Positions 52,931 through 64,000 of a DNA stretch of 64,000 nt are shown in pieces. The notes below the pieces were generated by a model that was not told the DNA's origin, ran no database searches, and worked only from the letters and a program-made list of their open reading frames with translations. Numbering within the stretch: the first letter of the stretch is position 1; each line of letters starts with the position of its first letter. Source of the stretch: Paraspadella gotoi (lineage: Eukaryota; Chaetognatha). Position numbers and translations under genes: made by a program. Where the stretch lies: positions 3,480,689 to 3,544,688 of the forward strand of contig CM119264.1 of assembly GCA_051294375.1 (NCBI GenBank). The letters are read 5' to 3'.

Positions 52931-53338
52931 TCTTTCAAGATAATTAGTAAATGACATAGCGGGACCAAGCATTTACAATTATTAGCTGGTACTTTTTTCG
53001 ATTTTTAATTAGACATTGTATTTTGACTTCTATTCTGATGAAGACTCGTAACACTAAGAGTCGAAACCTGTACAATAATAAAAATAAAAATTGCTATTAC
53101 AACGAATTTTTCGTTTCATCTCTAAAGATTTTTAATTAGAATTTTAAGTTCAATACGATCACCGTGCATTTAATTTTTTTTTCTTTCCGTGTCGCAGAAG
53201 TTTTTTTTCTAGCGGCGTCTTTCATAAATGACACATTAAGTAGATTTTAAAGACTTAAGATATCGTCTTTTGGCCTTAAAAGTGTTTGTGTGGGCAAGCA
53301 AGCTGCGCGGCGGCTGCGGCGGCGGCGGCGGCGGCGGC
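52931..53338 (+). mobile_element. ~400-bp segment present only in the left arm
   Basis: Left-arm sequence after GGGCTCTATCCCT is missing from the matching place in the right arm (about 62328-62340). There the sequence passes directly to the GGCGGCGG and TTTAGCC motif. The segment is AT-rich and contains a hammerhead-like core. I could not define target-site duplications because one end lies in a GGC repeat. It may be an insertion on the left or a deletion on the right. Confidence 0.5.
53035..53067 (+). ncRNA. hammerhead-ribozyme-like core
   Basis: CTGATGA (53035-53041) and GAAAC (53063-53067) bracket a perfect five-base stem, GACTC (53043-53047) with GAGTC (53058-53062). A GTA follows at 53070-53072 as a possible cleavage triplet with a two-base-pair helix III. 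There is one extra A beside helix II and helix I is weak, so activity is doubtful. The layout resembles minimal type I hammerheads described in Penelope-like retroelements. Confidence 0.4.
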
Positions 53339-53343
53339 GGCGG
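53311..53343. repeat. (GGC)n in the left arm
   Basis: About eleven GGC units. The right arm has only a short GGCGGCGG at the matching place. A 96-codon glycine-rich open frame at 53270-53560 passes through it but is not preserved in the right arm. Confidence 0.8.
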
Positions 53344-56328
53344 TTTTAGCCGCGTTTGCTTCGGCGGCGGTGGGCGGCGGTGGGCGGCGGCGAATTCAGT
53401 TCGATCGATAAGCTGTGGAGAAAACATCGGCGTGGGTGGAGCAGTGGTGGATGGTGGGTCAATCGATAAGCAGCTGTGGGGAGTGGCGGAGGCCGTGGAG
53501 ATGGTCGAACGGCTTGTAGAAGATTTTCGGGGAGAGGAGGAAGAGGAAGAGAATGTTTAAAAAGAAGAGGAGAGGAAGAGTAAGAGAGGAAGATGAAGAT
53601 CAAGAATGCAAGATCTGTCGAGGAGGTTAAGCGTTAAAAAGAAAAGAGATATGGAGGAAAGGAAAGAAGTTGAGGAAAAAAATGAAGTCAACAATGGAGA
53701 GATTAGAGGAAATTGAAAAAGAAAAGAGAAAAAAGAGACACAGGAAAAGGAGAGAGAATTAATCAAGGGAGATCGGAGGAAAAAGAACGAAATTGAGGAA
53801 AATGAAAGAGTGAATAACAAGAAACGGAGATTTCAATGAGTTGCGCCGAATTGACCTTGTTAAATACTTAATTAATACTTTATTACTTAATTACTAACGC
53901 GGGACTGTGCATTGTGCAGTGCGCAAGTATGAAAGACTTGCACATGATGCATGTCATGGTATAAAAAGATTCTAAATTGTATTATCCAACACGATAAGGT
54001 ATAAGTTAAGTATTAAGCATTTAAAAGGTAAATAGGATAAACTAAGAGATATAACGACCAATAAAAANNNNNNNNNNNNNNNNNNNNNNNNNNNNNNNNN
54101 NNNNNNNNNNNNNNNNNNNNNNNNNNNNNNNNNNNNNNNNNNNNNNNNNNNNNNNNNNNNNNNNNNNNNNNNNNNNNNNNNNNNNNNNNNNNNNNNNNNN
54201 NNNNNNNNNNNNNNNNNNNNNNNNNNNNNNNNNNNNNNNNNNNNNNNNNNNNNNNNNNNNNNNNNNNNNNNNNNNNNNNNNNNNNNNNNNNNNNNNNNNN
54301 NNNNNNNNNNNNNNNNNNNNNNNNNNNNNNNNNNNNNNNNNNNNNNNNNNNNNNNNNNNNNNNNNNNNNNNNNNNNNNNNNNNNNNNNNNNNNNNNNNNN
54401 NNNNNNNNNNNNNNNNNNNNNNNNNNNNNNNNNNNNNNNNNNNNNNNNNNNNNNNNNNNNNNNNNNNNNNNNNNAAAGAGAAGGCGGGGCGAAAAGGAGG
54501 AAAGAGATAAGACGAGGAAGAAGTAAATTTACGATTTAAACGGAAAATCAGATTCGAGTTGTTTTTTTTGGTTTTTGTTTTGTTTTGTATTTTGTTTTTT
54601 TGTTTTTAAGAAAAAAATGAGGAGTAGATTACTTGCGAAAAGCTGGAAGATTATTTAAATAATAAAATTAATTTATTATCATCTTCTAAAAGTTGAGGTT
54701 TATTAAACTTCATTCAATTTCTTTTTCCACCAAGAGCAATTTTGCAAAAATCTATACAAATGTATTCTAAACTATTCCATTATTTTCTACTTTTATTATC
54801 TTCCTCATCGCAGCATCTCACCAATTGGCCACTAACTCAATCACCAACTCAATGACCCACCCAATCACCAGCCCAATCACCAGCCCAAAAACTGAGCTCA
54901 CCCACTCGATTGGCACTGACCCGTGACCACTTACCTCAAAAACCCACCCCCTCCTCTTCGGTTAATGGCGATGACTTTTCCATTTCCTAATGAGTCCTAA
55001 ATGAGATCTTTTTTTTTTTTTGGAGACTGAGAACTCTGATCCCAGTGAGAACAGCTTCACCGCGTTGCATTGTGCGTGACTCAAATGTTGAATCTTGTAA
55101 TCATTGAAAAATCAAGTAAAGCTATGAAAGGGATCTGGCCAGGCCTATATCTAGATAGATAACTTATCCTAGTTTAATTAACTCGCCTTTGTTAGGTCGA
55201 GAGAACAAAAGCGAGTTTGTAGTCAGCATTTGGTCCAACATTTTATATAAAACTCGGCCCTTAATTACGTCAATTACCAAAAGAATCGTTTAGATAGAAA
55301 TTCCAAAGTCACGCCCACTCCTACTCCTCCTCCTCCTCCTCCTGCTCCTCCCAACCGGATGCCAGCAAAGAATAATTCTTTTTTTCTTTGAGACTCATTA
55401 TCTTTCTTTCGCAAAATTGGGGGGAAAAAATAAGAGAGAGGATCGGACAGATTAGAAAAGCATATAATTGGTAATGGATTGTTTCTATTTATAGAAACTT
55501 CATCGAGAAACAAAATAACTTATCATAAGTAACTTATCATAAATACTTATCATAAATACTTATCATAATTACTTATCATAAATACTTATCATAATTACTT
55601 CTCATAAATACATCGGACAACTTTACCCTCACACGTTATGTATCTAAGCTTCCTTACCCGGCTCAACAATCTGGGGCAAAAAAAAAAGAAACTAAGGCCA
55701 AACGACTGACAGCCTGAGTCTCTTGTCTTTGCGCCAAATCCCAAAATACATTCGGGTCAACAACCGGATCTCATTTCTAGAATTCTCCCTACGCCTACTC
55801 AAATCCTTAGGCTGAGCTCAACTTACTAGAATCTCTTCCAAGCCCAAAATTCTAAAACCAAATAAACTCTTCCTTAACTTTAAATCCTAAGCACAACACT
55901 CACGCTCAATCAAATATCCAAAGCTCAACAATTTACCCTCTCAACCACAATGCTAGGCCCAATTAGTCGACCTCTTAAGCCCAAATTCAAAGCCCAATAA
56001 ATTTCCCTCTCCACCCAAATGCTAAGCCCAAGCAATCCCCCTCTCAACCTCAAATCCAAAGCTCAACAAATCTCTCTCCCAACCCCAAATCCTAAGCCCA
56101 ACTAATCTCCCACCATATGGGCCAAGTCTCANNNNNNNNNNNNNNNNNNNNNNNNNNNNNNNNNNNNNNNNNNNNNNNNNNNNNNNNNNNNNNNNNNNNN
56201 NNNNNNNNNNNNNNNNNNNNNNNNNNNNNNNNNNNNNNNNNNNNNNNNNNNNNNNNNNNNNNNNNNNNNNNNNNNNNNNNNNNNNNNNNNNNNNNNNNNN
56301 NNNNNNNNNNNNNNNNNNNNNNNNNNNN

Positions 56329-56362
<34 letters not shown>

Positions 56363-56527
56363 TATTTACCATTTATTAAAAAAATAATGAAATGAAAATC
56401 GACTTCGTACATTCAGAAAATCGAAAGAAAATGGAATGAATTTTTTTCCTCCTTTTTATTGGCGAAAACTTCGGCAAAAGACCATAGAAAAAAAACCAAT
56501 AAAGCAATTTTCGGTGGTCATTCTCTC

Positions 56528-58797
56528 TCTCTCTCTCTCTTTTTCTCTCTCTCTTTTTCGAGAGAGAGAGAGAGAGAGAAGAGGAGAATGAGGAGAGAGA
56601 GAAAGCAGAGAGGAGAGANNNNNNNNNNNNNNNNNNNNNNNNNNNNNNNNNNNNNNNNNNNNNNNNNNNNNNNNNNNNNNNNNNNNNNNNNNNNNNNNNN
56701 NNNNNNNNNNNNNNNNNNNNNNNNNNTCTCTCTCTTTCTCACTCTCTCCCTTTGAAAGCGAAAGAGAGAGAGAAAGAAAAGTAAGAGGAGCGAGAGGGAA
56801 AACGACAAAAATTGTCTCAATCAGCGAATTGATGAGACCAATAAGTCCTGGATCTTGTTTGGCTGAGGAAATGGAATGAAATGGTTCAGAAAAGTGAGAA
56901 AGGGAGGCTNNNNNNNNNNNNNNNNNNNNNNNNNNNNNNNNNNNNNNNNNNNNNNNNNNNNNNNNNNNNNNNNNNNNNNNNNNNNNNNNNNNNNNNNNNN
57001 NNNNNNNNNNNNNNNNNNNNNNNNNNNNNNNNNNNNNNNNNNNNNNNNNNNNNNNNNNNNNNNNNNNNNNNNNNNNNNNNNNNNNNNNNNNNNNNNNNNN
57101 NNNNNNNNNNNNNNNNNNNNNNNNNNNNNNNNNNNNTCTCTCTCTCTCTATCTCTCTCTCTCTCTCTCTCTTTCTTCCTCTCCCATTTAATTCAAACAAA
57201 AGTGGGTCGTGATTAAACCTCGCTCTTGATTCATCCTTCGGGATTTCGCCATCAGAGGCCGACTCGACTTTCTGGAGTTGAAGATCGATTCCGAAGCAAA
57301 CAAAAGACTAACGCGCGATGAGCGGCGGCAGCTGCGTTAACTGTTTTAGAAGAAATAACAATGTTTGTGAGAATTGAGAATTGAGAATTGAGAATTGAGA
57401 ATTGAGAATGGGGAATTGAGAATGGGGAATTGAGAATGGGGAATTGAGATTCTCAAAGTCGTCATGTTTTATAATGTATCATACAATTTATCAGATAACT
57501 TGCATTTGCAAGAAAGAAAAAAAGAAAAAAAGAAAGAAAGTCAGAGAGACAGAGAAAGATAAGAAAGCAAGAGAGACAGAGAAAAATACAGAGACGGAGA
57601 GATCAAAGAATTGTCGAGGAACTTTTGGCTCCGGGTTAAGGGGAAGATAGGAGACGTTTTTCAAGGCGTCTTTTCCTGGCGTTATTATCACGCATTAACT
57701 TCTATCTCTCTCTCTCTCTCTCTCNNNNNNNNNNNNNNNNNNNNNNNNNNNNNNNNNNNNNNNNNNNNNNNNNNNNNNNNNNNNNNNNNNNNNNNNNNNN
57801 NNNNNNNNNNNNNNNNNNNNNNNNNNNNNNNNNNNNNNNNNNNNNNNNNNNNNNNNNNNNNNNNNNNNNNNNNNNNNNNNNNNNNNNNNNNNNNNNNNNN
57901 NNNNNNNNNNNNNNNNNNNNNNNNNNNNNNNNNNNNNNNNNNNNNNNNNNNNNNNNNNNNNNNNNNNNNNNNNNNNNNNNNNNNNNNNNNNNNNNNNNNN
58001 NNNNNNAAAATTTGAATTTTTTTTTTGTTTTGTCGAGACGCGATACAATAAGGCACTTCTCGGTCGGTCTGTCTGTCAAAAAACAGTTTTATCATTTAAA
58101 CAAAGTCTTTTTTCCATCGGTCGAATGAGGGAGAGGAAAAGACGAAGAACAAGAGAAGCGAAGAAAAAAAGCAAAAAATTACTAAAATAAAGCAAGAGAG
58201 AAAAAAGAAACGTGAGTGATAGAAAACTCTTTCTTCTCTCTTTTTGAAGAAAGACAAAAAAAGGTGGAGTCAATGGGAGGCGATCATCAAATTAACCCGA
58301 GAGCCTTTGAAGATGGAAAGGAAAAAGAATAAGAAAGGAAAATAATAGTTTTCGATCTTAAAAGACGCTGCTGATTTTGCTGCATCTGCCGCATATGTTG
58401 CATCTGATGCAGCTGTCGCATCTTCTGCATCTTCTAGCCTTTCGAGTGATCTGCACCTCCTTCTGGTCCGGGGAGCGTCGTTTACAGCCTCTGGCGCCCA
58501 ACAGGCGACAGACTCGATCGNNNNNNNNNNNNNNNNNNNNNNNNNGAGAGAGAGAGAGAGAGAGAGAAAAAAAAAAAAGGGAGAGAGAAAACAGAGAGAG
58601 AGAAAAAGAGAGAGAGAGAGAGAGGAGAGAGACGAGAGAAAAAAAAAAGGGAGAGAGAAAGAGAGAGAGAAAAAGAGAAGAGAGAGAGAGAGAGAGAGCA
58701 GAAAAAGTGAGAGAGAAAAAGAGAGGAAGAAAGAGAGAGAGGAGAGAGAAGAGAGAGAGAGAGAGGAGAAAAAGGGAGAGAGTAAAAAGAGGAGAGA

Positions 58798-58834
<37 letters not shown>

Positions 58835-59000
58835 AGAGGAGAAGAAACAAGAGGAGAGAAAAGAGAGAGAAGAGAAGAGAGAGAGAAAAAGGGGAGAGGA
58901 AAAAGAGAGAGAGAAAAGAGAGAGAGTAAGAGAGAGAGAGAAGGGAGAGAGAGGAGAGAAAAAAAAGGGAGAGAAAAGAGAGAGAGAGAAAAAAAAAAAA

Positions 59001-59044
<44 letters not shown>
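56528..59044. other. spacer between inverted-repeat arms
   Basis: About 2.5 kb, with N gaps at 56619-56726, 56910-57136, 57725-58006 and 58521-58545 and long CT/GA tracts. A tandem GAGAATT-type repeat lies at 57368-57450, and a GCATCTGCC-like cluster at 58377-58435. No gene is recognised. Confidence 0.75.
57368..57450. repeat. (GAGAATT)n short tandem repeat
   Basis: Heptamer GAGAATT units, later as the 13-mer GAGAATGGGGAATT, in the spacer of the inverted repeat. Confidence 0.85.

Positions 59045-59048
<4 letters not shown>
58546..59048. repeat. long (GA)n tract
   Basis: About 500 bases of GA with poly-A interruptions. Arg-Glu and Ser-Leu frames of over 200 codons run through it on both strands and are repeat translations, not genes. 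Confidence 0.95.
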
Positions 59049-59053
<5 letters not shown>

Positions 59054-62000
59054 CCACCCGAAAATTGCTTTTTGGTTTTTTTTCATGGTCTTTTGCCGAA
59101 GTTTTGCGCCGCATAAACGCGAGGAATAAATTCATTCCATTTTCTTTTGATTTTCTGAATGTACGAAGTCGATTTTTTCATTTCAATTATTTTTTTAATA
59201 AATGGTAAATATATCATTCTTTCTTCTTTCTCTCTTTTTTTTTTTTGTTTTCTCTACTTTCTTTTTCCTCTCTCTCTCTCTTCTCTCTCTCTCTATCTCT
59301 CTCTCCCTCTCTTCTCTCTCTCTCCTCTCTCTCCTCCTCTGCTCTCTGCTCTCTCCTCTCTCCTCTCTTCCTCTCATCATTGCTCTCCCTCTCTTGCTCT
59401 CCCCCCTCTCTTCTCTCTCGCATCTCGTCTCTCTTCTCTAATCTCTCTCTTCTTCTCTCGCTTCAATCTCTCTCTCTTCGGGAGATTGCGCTCGGTTTTT
59501 CGTGGGCGGGATGAGGAGGCATGAGACGAGTCGGGCCCGGACTTGGCCATATGGTAGGGTCGCACCTTAGTATGGGGCTTAGGAATTGGGTTGGGAGAGA
59601 GATTTGTTTGAGCTTTTGATTTGAGGTTGAGAGGGGGATTGCTTGGGCTTAGCATTTGGTTTGGAGAGGGAAAGTTTATTGGGCTTTGAATTTGGGGTTC
59701 AAGAGGTCGACTAATGGGCCGAGCGAGAGGGTGGTAATTGTTGAGCTGTGGATATTTGATTGAGCGTGAGTGTTGTGCTTAGGCATTTAAAGATTAAGGA
59801 AGAGTTTAATTTGGATTAGAATTTTGGCTTTGGAAGAGATTCTAGTAAGTTGAGCTCAGCCTAAGGAATTTGAGTAGGCGTAGGGAGAATTCTAGAAAAT
59901 GAGAATCCGGTTGTTGACGCCGAATGTATTTTGGGATTGGCCAAAAGACAAAGAGACTCAGGATGTCAGTCGTTTGGCCTTAGTTTTCTTTTTTTTTGCC
60001 CCAGATTGTTGAAACCGGGTTAAGGAGCTTAGATTACATAACGTGTGAGGGTAAAGTTGGTCCGATGTATTTATGAGAAGTAATTATGATAAGTATTATA
60101 TAAGTAATTATGATAAGTTATTTATGTTTTCTCGATGAATGTTTCTAAGAAATAGAAACAATCCATATCAATTCTATGCTTTTCTAAATCTGTCGATCCT
60201 CTCTCTTAATTTTTTCCCTAATTTATGCGGAAAGAAAGGATAATTGAGTCTCAAAGAAAAAAAGAATTATTCTTTGCTGGCATCCGTTGGGAGGAGCGGA
60301 GGAGGAGGAGGAGGAGGGTAGGAGTGGGCGTGACTTTGGAATTGCTATCTAAACGTATTCTTTGGTAATTGACGGTAATTAAAGGGCGAATTTTATATAA
60401 AATGTTGTGACCAAATGGCTTGAACCTACAAACTCGCTTTTGTTCTCTCGACCTACAAAGGCGAGTTAATTAAACAGGATAAGTATCTATCTAGATATAG
60501 GCTGGCCAGATCCCTTTCATAAGCTTTTCCCTTGATTTTTTCAATGATACACCAGAATTCACATTTGAGTCACGCCACAATGCAAACCGCGGTGTAGCTG
60601 TTTCTGACTCGGGATGCAGAGTATTCAGTCTCACAAAAAAAAAGATCTCATTTAGGACTCATTAGGAAATGGAAGTCATCAGCCATTAACCGAAGGGGAG
60701 GGGGTGGGTTTTTGAGGTTAAGTGGTCATGGGTCAGTGCCCAATCGAGATGGGTGAAGATGCAAGTTTTTGGCTGGTGATTGGGGCTGTTGGTGATTGGA
60801 TGGGTCATTGAGTTGGTGATTGAGGTTAGTGCCAATTGGGTGAGATGCTTGCGATGAAGCGAAGATAATAAAGTAGAAAAATAATAGTTTAGAATACATT
60901 TGTATAGATTATTTGCAAAATTGCTCTTGGTGGAAAAAAGAATTGAATGAAGTTTCAATAAACTCAACTTTTAGAAGATGATAATAAATTATTTTATTAT
61001 TTAAATAATCTTCACGCTTTTCGAGTAATCTACTCCTCATTTTTTTTTTCTTAAAAACATAAAAACAAAATACAAACAAAACAAAAACAAAAACAGCAAA
61101 AAAACAAACTCGAATCTGATTTCCCGTTTAAAATCGTAAATTTAGCTTCTTCCTCGTCTTATCTCTTTCCTCCTATTTGCGCCCGCGCTTCTCTTTCCAT
61201 CCTTTCCTCCTTTTCGCACCCCCCATTCTCTTTCGCTCTTTTTACGCCCGCCTTCTCTTTCCTCCTTTCCTCCTTTTCACACCCCCCATCTCTTCCTATT
61301 TTTTGCGCCCCGCCCCTTCTGTTCTCCTTTCCTCCTTTTCGCCCCCCAGCCTTCTCTTTTCCTCCTTTCCTCCTTTTCGCCCCCCCATTCTCTTTCCTCC
61401 TTTCCTCTTTTTCGGCCCCCGGCCCAATTCTCTTTCCTCCTTTTTCGCCCCCCTTCTCTTCTCTTATCTCTTTTTTTTTTCTTTTCTTCCTCCGGTCGCT
61501 CAACCTCTAGATCTCAAACGCGTAAGCTTGTCGATTTTTTTATTGGTCGTTATATCTTCTTAGTTTAATCCTATTTTAACCTTTAAAATGCTTAAAACTT
61601 AACTTATACCTTATCGTGTTGGATAATACATTTAGAAATCTTTTTTATACCATGACATGCCATTCATAAATGCAAGTCTTTTCAAATATCTTGCGCACGT
61701 GCACAATGCACCAGTCCCGCGTTAGTAATTAAGTAATAAAGTATTATATTTAAGTATTTTAACAAGGTCAAAATTCGGCCGCAAACTCATTGAAATCTCC
61801 GTTTCTTGTTAATTCACTCTTTCATTTTCCTCAATTTTCGTTCTTTTTCCTCCGATCTCCCTTGATTAATTCCTCATCTCCTTTTCCTGTGTCTCTTTTT
61901 CTCTTTTCTTTTTCAATTTCCTCTAATTCCTCTCCATTGTTGACTTCATTTTTTTTCCTCAACGTTCTTTCCTTTCCTCCTCCATGATTCTTTTTCTTTT

Positions 62001-62807
62001 TAAACGCTTAACCTCCTCGACAGATCTTGCAATTCTTTGATCTTCATCTTCCTCTCTTACTCTTCCTCTCCTCTTCTTTTAAACATTCTCTTCCTCTTAC
62101 TCCTCCTCCTTATTCGCCTCCTCTCCCGCGAAAAATCTTCTACAAGCCGTTCGACCACTCCACGGCCTCCGCCACTCCCCACAGCTGCCTTTATTCGATT
62201 GACCCACCATCCACCAACTGTCGCACCCACACGCGATGTTTTTCTCCACAGCTTATCGGATCGAACTGACATTCGCCGCCGCCCACCGTCGCCCACCGCG
62301 CGAGGCAAACGCAGGCTAAACCGCCGCCGGAAGGGATAGAGCTCATAACCAACCATACCAATTCCGGAGTCATGGAAAGATATCTTTAATTTACTACTTA
62401 TAAATTAATATATTATAATTAGTTGTACTAATTTGATAACAACTTTATGAGATATTCCCTATTCTTTTTTTAAACTAAAATTGATTTATGCTTTTCCTTT
62501 CTTTCTCTCTCCTGAAATTATCGGTGCCGGACAAAAGAAAAGAAAAAAAAGATGAGCGACACGGAAAAATAAATGATGTTTGAACCCATTAAGATAATTA
62601 AATGGTTCCGACTAAAGTGCAGGTTAATCGCACCTCTTTTTTTTCCTATTTAAAAATAATTAAAAAAATTTGAGAAAAGAAAAAAAAAACTTGTGCATGC
62701 CATTTTTTTAAAACGGAGAAAAAGTAAATGGACTTTCGCGTAGAAGAAAAATCGTCGATGCTTCGATGTAGCGAATTCTAAAACAGAAAATAAATACTTT
62801 TTATTCT

Positions 62808-62901
<94 letters not shown>

Positions 62902-63259
62902 ATTAAGAGAATAGGCCCGTAAATTGGCGGAGATAGAAGACGCCTAGAGAAAGAAAAAATGGCTCAATTCGAGAATTGCGAATTGAAAAACGATTACGGA
63001 AGAAGACAGAGGATTGGAGAAAAGGAAAAGAAGGTAAAGAAAAAAAAAGGAAAGATTAAGAAAAGAGAAAAAGAAAGGCAGAGAGGAAGGAAAAAAGGAA
63101 GGGAAACGAAAGTAGGAAAATGTTGGTTTGGAAATAAAGGGAAAAGGAAAAGAAGATGAGGGGAAGAAAGGAAAGCGAAGGATAAAAAAAGGAAAAGGAG
63201 AAAGGGAGATACTAAGAGAGGAAGAGTAATGGATTCTAGAGGAGCCGCGCAGAAGAATT

Positions 63260-63317
<58 letters not shown>

Positions 63318-63850
63318 AGGAGAGAGAGAGAGAAAATGGAGAAAAATAAATAAAAGATAGGAAAAAGAGAATAGAAAGTTTTCTTTAAAACGATCATAGT
63401 CCGTTCTACCTTCGCTTGACAAACCAGTGGTTTTTCGTTTCATCTTTTCAATTACACGGGCGTTTTTTTTTTATCCTCTGATTCCCAAGGAATTTCCAGA
63501 TCAAATCAAAGACAAAGAAAACTAAAAAAAATAGTAGTAAAACAAAGCGAGAAAAGAAAAAATTTTTAAAAAGGAGAATTCTAAATGCCCGATGGAGAAA
63601 AAAGCGATAAACAAAACAAAATAAAAGTAAGAAAAGAGAACAATGCAGAAACTGGAGGTTTTTACTTTGTTTTGAAATTGTAACGCTGTTACAGCCGATA
63701 AGAGAAACAGTTCGGTTGAAAGAAATGATTTGTTAAACTTTAGTTTCCAACGAATCGCATAGTCCACAGAAAAAATCTCGTCTCGCGCCTTTGTACAAAT
63801 ATAACAGTCCACCTACTTAATTTACATTTAACACCCTCCTATATTTATCC
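59045..63850 (-). repeat. right arm of the inverted repeat
   Basis: Reverse complement of the left arm with scattered indels. It supplies sequence for the left arm's 407-N gap: at about 61180-61490 there is a tandem CTTTCCTCCTTTTCGCCCC-type VNTR. It lacks the ~400-bp segment at 52931-53338. Confidence 0.88.
61180..61490. repeat. pyrimidine-rich VNTR (CTTTCCTCCTTTCCTCCTTT units)
   Basis: Roughly eight units of 30-45 bases combining CTTTCCTCC stretches with TTCGCCCC. It corresponds to the unsequenced 54068-54474 gap in the other arm, which suggests the repeat caused the gap. Confidence 0.8.
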
Positions 63851-64000
63851 TCGTTTACGGTTTAATTTTTCAATCACCCACTCTATATCTCTCTCTGTCT
63901 CTCTCTCTTCCTCTTGTATCTCTCTCTCTCTGTCTCTCTCTCTCCGTCTCTCTCTCTCCCCCATTTTCGGACTTTTTCGGGGTCCGCGTGACAATCAATC
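63851..64000. other. window end beyond the inverted repeat
   Basis: CT-rich sequence with TCTCTCTGTCTC units and then ordinary sequence to the window edge. No feature is seen. Confidence 0.6.

Larger units (their letters stand above)
51478..56527 (+). repeat. left arm of a ~12-kb inverted repeat
   Basis: Reverse-complement matching runs outward-in from 51478/63850 to 56527/59045. Anchors include GATTCGTTGGAAACTAAAGT (about 51563) against its complement near 63740, and CTTCGGCAAAAGACCAT (about 56469) against its complement near 59083. The arms differ by many small indels. N gaps lie at 51369-51477 (outer edge), 54068-54474 and 56132-56328. No gene is recognised in the arm. Confidence 0.88.

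Noticed and set aside
53270-53560. Glycine-rich 96-codon gene in the left arm of the inverted repeat
   Set aside because: The frame depends on a GGC repeat and is broken in the matching right-arm sequence; no homologous domain is recognisable.
56459-56527. Inverted repeat as simple fold-back sequencing artefact
   Set aside because: Not accepted as the full explanation because one arm has a ~400-bp extra segment; haplotype mis-joining or a real palindrome remain open.

Overview
The window is animal nuclear DNA from an invertebrate. Coding exons are fairly GC-rich and sit in AT-rich introns with GT-AG boundaries. CT/GA microsatellites are unusually dense, and about 2.5 kb lies in N gaps. The genes (Myc, flotillin, a GDPD1-type phosphodiesterase, an XK-related membrane protein and a gamma-butyrobetaine/trimethyllysine dioxygenase relative) are a metazoan set. 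I cannot name the phylum from the sequence alone.

Layout: (1) 1.9-7.1 kb, plus strand: a four-exon Myc gene encoding 785 residues. A probable last exon of an unidentified minus-strand gene lies tail-to-tail with it at about 7.84-8.0 kb. (2) 8-15.4 kb: AT-rich sequence with no gene I can support. (3) 15.5-35.0 kb, minus strand: flotillin-1, missing its first ~70 residues. Two complete genes lie inside its introns. One is a same-strand, 12-exon dioxygenase-family gene (21.2-27.5 kb). The other is an antisense six-exon gene (29.8-34.1 kb) encoding signal peptide, ankyrin repeats, EGF, EGF, Ig, Ig, EGF, Ig-like region and an XK-related-like multipass domain. (4) 35.6-50.7 kb, plus strand: a GDPD1-type lysophospholipase D gene of 11 exons, with exons 4-8 present twice in a noisy direct duplication. 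(5) 51.5-63.8 kb: a large inverted repeat without a recognisable gene. Its left arm carries a ~400-bp extra segment with a hammerhead-ribozyme-like core.

Two proteins stand out. The XK-related-like protein joins Ig and EGF ectodomains and a phase-1 ankyrin exon to a scramblase-like membrane core on one chain. The dioxygenase relative keeps the fold and the N-terminal zinc site but has replaced all three iron ligands and the 2-oxoglutarate-binding arginine, so it is a predicted pseudoenzyme. Two introns of that same gene carry minisatellites whose unit copies the exon end plus the 5' splice site.

Flotillin, the XK-related-like protein and GDPD1 all act at or on membranes, but nothing in the sequence shows that they work together. 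Several duplicated blocks carry scattered single-base indels, so parts of the assembly look like poorly polished long-read or unmerged-haplotype sequence. Exon models in 35.6-48 kb should be read with that in mind.
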